DNA from: Flavobacteriaceae bacterium
GTDB taxonomy: Bacteria; Bacteroidota; Bacteroidia; Flavobacteriales; Flavobacteriaceae
Assembly (NCBI GenBank): GCA_029245825.1
Contig: JAQWON010000129.1
Location: 1-9,890, forward strand
Length of the DNA: 9,890 bases
Direction: 5' to 3'
In this document: positions 6,672-9,890 of the stretch, in pieces
Layout of the letters: the number at the start of each line of letters is the position of its first letter
Position numbering within the stretch: the first letter of the stretch is position 1
Translations under genes and position numbers: made by a program
Notes under the pieces: generated by a model
Databases searched by the model: none
Seen by the model: the letters and a program-made list of their open reading frames with translations, nothing else
What the model was told of the DNA's origin: nothing

Positions 6672-6897
6672 ATTAATGTGAAAGAAAAACCCACGGTCAT
6701 AATGAACGTGGGCTTTAATTTAACCATAAACCGAATCAATATTAAGAAAAGGTATATCGAATATAGATAAAAAAATCTTTTGGCGGGTATAATGAACAAT
6801 TAATACTTAAATGTTTTTATTAACAATTCTCAAAATTTTTTAACCGAAAATTAAGATGTATATTTATTTTATTATGAGAGAGAGTAAAATAAATAAA
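6672..6897. other. Divergent spacer between the minus operon and the M20/M24 operon
   Basis: This 226-base AT-rich spacer should hold the promoters of both divergent operons. I find no convincing TTTG / TAnnTTTG pair on either strand; the nearest on the plus strand is TTTTG at 6778-6782 with a poor TACTTAAA at 6804. It contains the leader hairpin at 6681-6712 and an imperfect direct repeat in which 11 of 13 bases agree, GGTCATAATGAAC (6695-6707) and GGGTATAATGAAC (6785-6797), exactly 90 bases apart. That repeat could be a regulator site. No gene is supported inside it. Confidence 0.5.
6681..6712 (-). terminator. Terminator-like hairpin in the leader of the minus-strand operon
   Basis: Read on the minus strand, CCCACG (6712-6707) pairs with CGTGGG (6695-6690). 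Beyond one mismatch a further UCA/UGA closes a three-base loop. An A-rich stretch precedes the stem and TTTTTCTTT (6689-6681) follows it at once, the classic form of an intrinsic terminator. It points the same way as the beta-barrel gene and ends 9 bases before its ATG. It could be an attenuator, or the 3' end of a small leader RNA made from the spacer. Confidence 0.65.
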
Positions 6898-8334
6898 ATG
6901 ACAAACAAAAATATACTAAATCTATTTTTATTATCTATTCTAATGATTGTTCCTAGACTTTCCATTTCTCAGAATATTAATAAAATAAAAAATTCAATTA
7001 TTGCATCGATAGAGAGTCAAAAAAGTGAGATGATCGAGACAAGTGATGTTATTTGGGAAGCAGCCGAGACTTCTTTAAAAGAATTTAAATCATCTGGATA
7101 TTTGATTGAGTATGCTAAGAAAAACGGATTTCAAGTAAAAACTGGAGTAGCTAATATTGAAACGGCTTTTACTGCCTCATATGGATCAGGTAGGCCAATA
7201 ATTGGGATATTGGGCGAGTTTGACGCCAATGCTGGAATTTCCCAAAAGCGGCAACCTGTTCGCGAAGCAAGAATTGCTGGAGGCGCAGGACATGGTTGTG
7301 GGCACAATTTGTTTGGTACGGCAAGTTTAGCTGCAGCAGTTGCTATAAAAGAGCAAATAGAAAAAGGCGATTTAAAGGGGACTGTAATATTCTTTGGCAC
7401 TCCCGCAGAGGAAACAATATTTGCAAAAGTATGGATGGCAAGAGAGGGACTATTTGATGATTTGGATGTTTGTATGGATTGGCACCCAGGAGATGAAATT
7501 GTTTCTGAAACACAAAGCAGCAAGGCATTAGTTGATTTTAGATTAAAATTTTATGGTAGTGCATCGCATGCTTCCTCTGATCCTTGGAATGGAAAGAGCG
7601 CTGTTGATGCTTTAGAACTTTATACAACAGGACTTAACTATTACAGGGAACATATTAATCCAACGGCAAGGATTCATTATCATGTTGAAAAAGCTGGAGA
7701 TGTCGTAAATGTTGTTCCTGATTATGCTCAAATCTGGACTCGTCTTCGGGAAAATGATCGATCTAGAGTTGACATTTTATATAATAGAGCAAAGAAAATT
7801 GCTCAGGGAGCTGCATTGATGGCAGATGTAGATTATGAAATGGAGCTTATTTCTGGTATATATGAAATTCAAGTTAACAGAACAGGACAACTTGCAATGC
7901 AAAGAAACATAGATAACCTCGGCCCGATAACTTATTCAAAGGAAGAAGTAGAATATGCAAATACAATTTTAAGAGAAACAGGCAAACCTGAAAAAGGAAT
8001 TGATGGAAGTGTACAAAAGTTAAGGGAAACAAAACCGGCTCAGGGAGGATCAACTGATGTAGGAGATGTAAGCCAAATAGTTCCAGTAATTCGTATGCGA
8101 GCTACCATTTCTGCTAAAGATGGGCCATGGCATTCATGGGCAGTAGTCGCTTGTAGCGGAATGTCAATCGGACACAAAGGCATGATATATGCATCTAAAG
8201 CTTTAGGGATGACAATGGCTGATCTTTTTACTGACAAAAAATTAGTTGAAGAGGTAAAGAAAGATTTCAAAATTAATAAAACGAATCCTGTATATCAACC
8301 TAGAATACTTCCTGGGCCACCAAAATTAAACTAA
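6898..8334 (+). CDS. Exported M20-family amidohydrolase, AbgB-like (p-aminobenzoyl-glutamate hydrolase subunit B type)
   Basis: The chosen start gives 478 residues, about the usual AbgB length. Two in-frame ATGs upstream (6856, 6874) only add a charged tail in front of the signal peptide. The peptide MTNKNILNLFLLSILMIV ends in SISQ, so the enzyme is exported. Metal-site motifs of M20 amidases are all present: GHGCGHN with His132, Cys134 and His136; FFGTPAEE with Glu171 and Glu172; CMDWHPGD with His196; and the late GPWHSWA with His412. The dimerisation domain is marked by LKFYGSASHAS and by HYHVEKAGDVVNVVPD. Such enzymes hydrolyse N-acyl or p-aminobenzoyl amino acid amides. No AbgA-like partner is present, and family members outside enteric bacteria act on varied amides. 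The TAA stop overlaps the next ATG (TAATG), indicating translational coupling to the M24 peptidase. Confidence 0.9.
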   Translation: MTNKNILNLFLLSILMIVPRLSISQNINKIKNSIIASIESQKSEMIETSDVIWEAAETSLKEFKSSGYLIEYAKKNGFQVKTGVANIETAFTASYGSGRPIIGILGEFDANAGISQKRQPVREARIAGGAGHGCGHNLFGTASLAAAVAIKEQIEKGDLKGTVIFFGTPAEETIFAKVWMAREGLFDDLDVCMDWHPGDEIVSETQSSKALVDFRLKFYGSASHASSDPWNGKSAVDALELYTTGLNYYREHINPTARIHYHVEKAGDVVNVVPDYAQIWTRLRENDRSRVDILYNRAKKIAQGAALMADVDYEMELISGIYEIQVNRTGQLAMQRNIDNLGPITYSKEEVEYANTILRETGKPEKGIDGSVQKLRETKPAQGGSTDVGDVSQIVPVIRMRATISAKDGPWHSWAVVACSGMSIGHKGMIYASKALGMTMADLFTDKKLVEEVKKDFKINKTNPVYQPRILPGPPKLN

Positions 8335-9647
8335 TGAGGCTTTTTTTTCTTAAACTAATTCTATTCGCTTTTTTTACTAGTGGGCTTTCTCAAGAAATAT
8401 TACCGTTAAAATCTAGAGCTGAAATAATTGATAAAATTCAAAAAGATCGTCTAGATAATCTTTTGCCTCAACTCATGTCAAAATCAAATCTTGACATGTG
8501 GGTTTTAATCACAAGAGAGTACAATGAAGATCCAGTTATTAAAACACTTTTGCCGCCAACATGGCTTAATGCTAGAAGAAGAACCATACTGGTTTTTTCA
8601 TTAGATAAGGAAACTAATATTGTTGAAAGAGTTGCAATCACTAGATATCCATTTGGGAAATTAATTCCGTCCATTTGGGATAAAGAGAAAGAACCTGACC
8701 AGTGGAAAGCTTTAGCAGGGTATATTATTTCAAAAACCCCAAAAACAATTGGGGTTAATATATCTGAACATTTTGCTCTTGCCGACGGACTTGTTAAAAC
8801 TGATTATGAGGGATTAAAAAATGCTCTCCCAAAAAATTACCAAACAAGAATTGTTTCTGCAGAAAAGTTAGCTATTTCTTGGATTGAAACAAGGACAGAT
8901 TTTGAGATGAGCTTGTTTAGTCAACTTGTTGAGATAACACACTCAATTATTAAAGAAGCCTTCTCCAATAAAGTGATTAAAGTTGGGCAGACAACTACAG
9001 ATGATGTTGTCTGGTGGATGAGAGAAAAGGTTTTAAGTCTAGGGCTGGACACATGGTTTCATCCAACAATTGATGTTCAAAGAAGTGATAATAGTGATCT
9101 ATACGCCTTTGATGGGCAGTCAAAATATGATGTGATTCAATATGGAGATCTTCTGCATTGTGATTTTGGAATTTCATATTTAAGTCTTAATACTGATTGT
9201 CAACAGCTTGCTTATGTTCTATCTCCAGGAGAAAAGAATGCTCCAAATTTTTTAAATGAAGCCCTGGATCAAGGCAATAGAGTTCAAGACATTTTCACTA
9301 ATAATTTCAAACTTGGTGTCAGTGGCAATGAAACATTAAGCAAATCTTTAAAAGAGGCCAGAGCAGAGGGTCTTAGGCCACAAATATATACTCACCCCCT
9401 TGGAACTTTTGGCCATTCAGCAGGGACTACCTTTGGCATGTGGGATTCACAGGATGGAGTCCCAATTAAAGGCGATTACCCACTTCAATTAAACACTTCT
9501 TATGCAATAGAGCTAAACACAAAAGTTTATATTTCACAATGGGGTAAAGACATCAGAGTTATGCTAGAAGAAGCTGGTTTTTATGGTGAAAATAGCTTTC
9601 GTTATGTTAATGGAAGGCAAGAAAAGTTAATTCTTGTAGAAGAATAA
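8334..9647 (+). CDS. Exported M24-family metallopeptidase (aminopeptidase P/prolidase-like)
   Basis: A 437-residue protein with a signal peptide ending SGLSQ near residue 20, a creatinase-type N-terminal domain (about 30-190) and a C-terminal pita-bread metallopeptidase domain. The five dinuclear-metal ligands can be placed: Asp277 (HCDFG), Asp288 (NTDCQQ, the usual 11 residues later), His361 (GHSAG), Glu393 (YAIELN) and Glu412 or Glu413 (VMLEEAG). His354 upstream fits the accessory histidine of aminopeptidase P. The last ligand motif reads R-V-M-L-E-E rather than the R-x-E-D of the best-known enzymes. Members cleave Xaa-Pro bonds or related amides; this one should act in the periplasm or outside the cell. 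It starts on the last base of the M20 stop codon, so the two are made together and may share a pathway. A T8 run lies at codons 3-5. Confidence 0.88.
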   Translation: MRLFFLKLILFAFFTSGLSQEILPLKSRAEIIDKIQKDRLDNLLPQLMSKSNLDMWVLITREYNEDPVIKTLLPPTWLNARRRTILVFSLDKETNIVERVAITRYPFGKLIPSIWDKEKEPDQWKALAGYIISKTPKTIGVNISEHFALADGLVKTDYEGLKNALPKNYQTRIVSAEKLAISWIETRTDFEMSLFSQLVEITHSIIKEAFSNKVIKVGQTTTDDVVWWMREKVLSLGLDTWFHPTIDVQRSDNSDLYAFDGQSKYDVIQYGDLLHCDFGISYLSLNTDCQQLAYVLSPGEKNAPNFLNEALDQGNRVQDIFTNNFKLGVSGNETLSKSLKEARAEGLRPQIYTHPLGTFGHSAGTTFGMWDSQDGVPIKGDYPLQLNTSYAIELNTKVYISQWGKDIRVMLEEAGFYGENSFRYVNGRQEKLILVEE

Positions 9648-9654
9648 TATTATT

Positions 9655-9683
9655 GAATCCCTTTTAAAGGGAATCATCTTTTT
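9655..9683 (+). terminator. Intrinsic terminator after the M20/M24 operon
   Basis: TCCCTTT (9658-9664) and AAAGGGA (9666-9672) are perfect inverted copies around one base; the innermost pairs will open to form the loop. One mismatch further out, GA and TC extend the stem. A TTTTT run at 9679-9683 follows. It begins eight bases after the M24 stop codon at 9647 and separates this operon from the next gene. Confidence 0.75.
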
Positions 9684-9721
9684 ATTATATTTAAAATCGT
9701 TGTTTTTAAAAAAAGCATAAA

Positions 9722-9890
9722 ATGCAGAGGGTTTTATTATTATTTTTCCTAAATTTTGGGTTGATTGCCCAAGAAAAAACAACTTTTTATTATGATGATG
9801 GCATTATTGAAAGTAAAGGCTATTTTATAGATGATAAAAAAGAAGGCGTATGGGAATATTACTATAAGAATGGAAAGATAAAAGAAAAAG
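9722..9890 (+). CDS. Exported MORN-repeat (YwqK antitoxin-type) protein, N-terminal fragment
   Basis: The gene begins at ATG 9722 and runs off the right edge after 56 complete codons. A short signal peptide, MQRVLLLFFLNFGLIAQ, is followed by a tyrosine- and glycine-rich repeat with the pattern YYDDGIIESKGYFIDDKKEG and then VWEYYYKNGKIKEK. This is the MORN_2 repeat unit (about 22-24 residues with x-G-x-W-x-Y-Y-x-N-G-K). Database entries label such proteins 'toxin-antitoxin system YwqK family antitoxin', but secreted Bacteroidota members have no demonstrated antitoxin role and no toxin is visible here. It follows the terminator of the M20/M24 operon and probably has its own promoter, though no clear box is seen in the 70-base gap. 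Confidence 0.75.
   Translation, partial: MQRVLLLFFLNFGLIAQEKTTFYYDDGIIESKGYFIDDKKEGVWEYYYKNGKIKEK

Noticed and set aside
6605..6799. Minus-strand frame of 64 codons overlapping the leader and start of the beta-barrel gene, rich in Phe, Leu, Ile and Tyr.
   Set aside because: It lies out of frame over a well-supported signal peptide and across the terminator-like hairpin. Its hydrophobic composition is what AT-rich DNA gives by chance. A short leader ORF within it cannot be excluded but has no positive evidence.
6856..6897. Longer start for the M20 amidohydrolase (ATG at 6856 or 6874).
   Set aside because: The extension would put a charged segment in front of a standard signal peptide. The ATG at 6898 has an A-rich upstream stretch typical of these genomes and gives the usual family length.
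7131..7523. 130-codon minus-strand frame inside the M20 amidohydrolase gene.
   Set aside because: It is fully antisense to a gene with intact metal-site motifs, has no recognisable domain and no spacing or promoter of its own.
8340..8348. T8 run at codons 3-5 of the M24 gene as a phase-variation switch.
   Set aside because: Eight T bases encoding Phe and Leu in a signal peptide are expected in such AT-rich genes, and the frame is intact; there is no sign of variation in one sequence.
9722..9890. A toxin-antitoxin system at the right edge, from the YwqK 'antitoxin' family name.
   Set aside because: The fragment has a signal peptide and MORN-type repeats, no toxin gene is adjacent in the window, and the family label is not experimental evidence of antitoxin function in secreted Bacteroidota proteins.
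1..9890. CRISPR arrays, tRNA or rRNA genes, insertion sequences, phage genes or defence systems.
   Set aside because: I looked for regularly spaced repeats, cloverleaf-like segments, transposase motifs and terminal inverted repeats and found none. The window is explained by metabolic and transport genes.

Overview
The window looks like a piece of a Bacteroidota chromosome, most likely a marine member of the Flavobacteriia. The DNA is strongly AT-rich. Ribosome binding sites are A-rich rather than purine Shine-Dalgarno boxes. The exported proteins end their signal peptides in the short '...SQ' or '...AQ' style of this group. A SusC/RagA-type TonB-dependent receptor begins at the left edge, and promoter-like sequences resemble the TTTG / TAnnTTTG pattern of Bacteroidota. 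All family assignments come from reading the translations by eye; no search was run.

Layout from left to right. (1) Positions 1-178, minus: the first 59 codons of an outer-membrane SusC-like receptor. (2) A 185-bp divergent promoter region with an 11-base T tract. (3) Positions 364-2613, plus: a two-gene operon for a periplasmic flavin dehydrogenase, with a gluconate 2-dehydrogenase subunit 3-like small subunit followed by a GMC-family FAD large subunit. (4) Positions 6671 down to 2610, minus: a compact four-gene operon, read in the order MetA-pathway-type beta-barrel protein, short-chain dehydrogenase, exported TIM-barrel sugar isomerase/epimerase-like protein, and PhoPQ-activated pathogenicity-related (PqaA-type) lipoprotein hydrolase. 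The plus and minus operons converge on one CTAG tetramer that supplies TAG stops on both strands. (5) A 226-bp divergent spacer with a terminator-like hairpin in the leader of the minus operon. (6) Positions 6898-9647, plus: a translationally coupled pair of exported metallohydrolases, an AbgB-like M20 amidohydrolase and an M24 (aminopeptidase P/prolidase-like) metallopeptidase, followed by a good intrinsic terminator. (7) From 9722, the start of an exported MORN-repeat (YwqK-type) protein that runs off the right edge.

As a whole the region reads as scavenging metabolism at the cell surface and in the periplasm. The receptor would import an oligomer. The GMC dehydrogenase would oxidise a sugar or alcohol to a keto product or lactone. 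The TIM-barrel protein, the SDR and the PqaA-like hydrolase could handle the oxidised product, and the M20/M24 pair would trim amides or peptides. These links are inferred from gene order and predicted location only; no substrate can be read from the sequence.

I see no tRNA, rRNA, CRISPR array, insertion sequence, phage gene or defence system. The families are all recognisable, and the most unusual signals are regulatory: the leader hairpin at 6681-6712 and the shared-stop convergent junction at 2610-2613.
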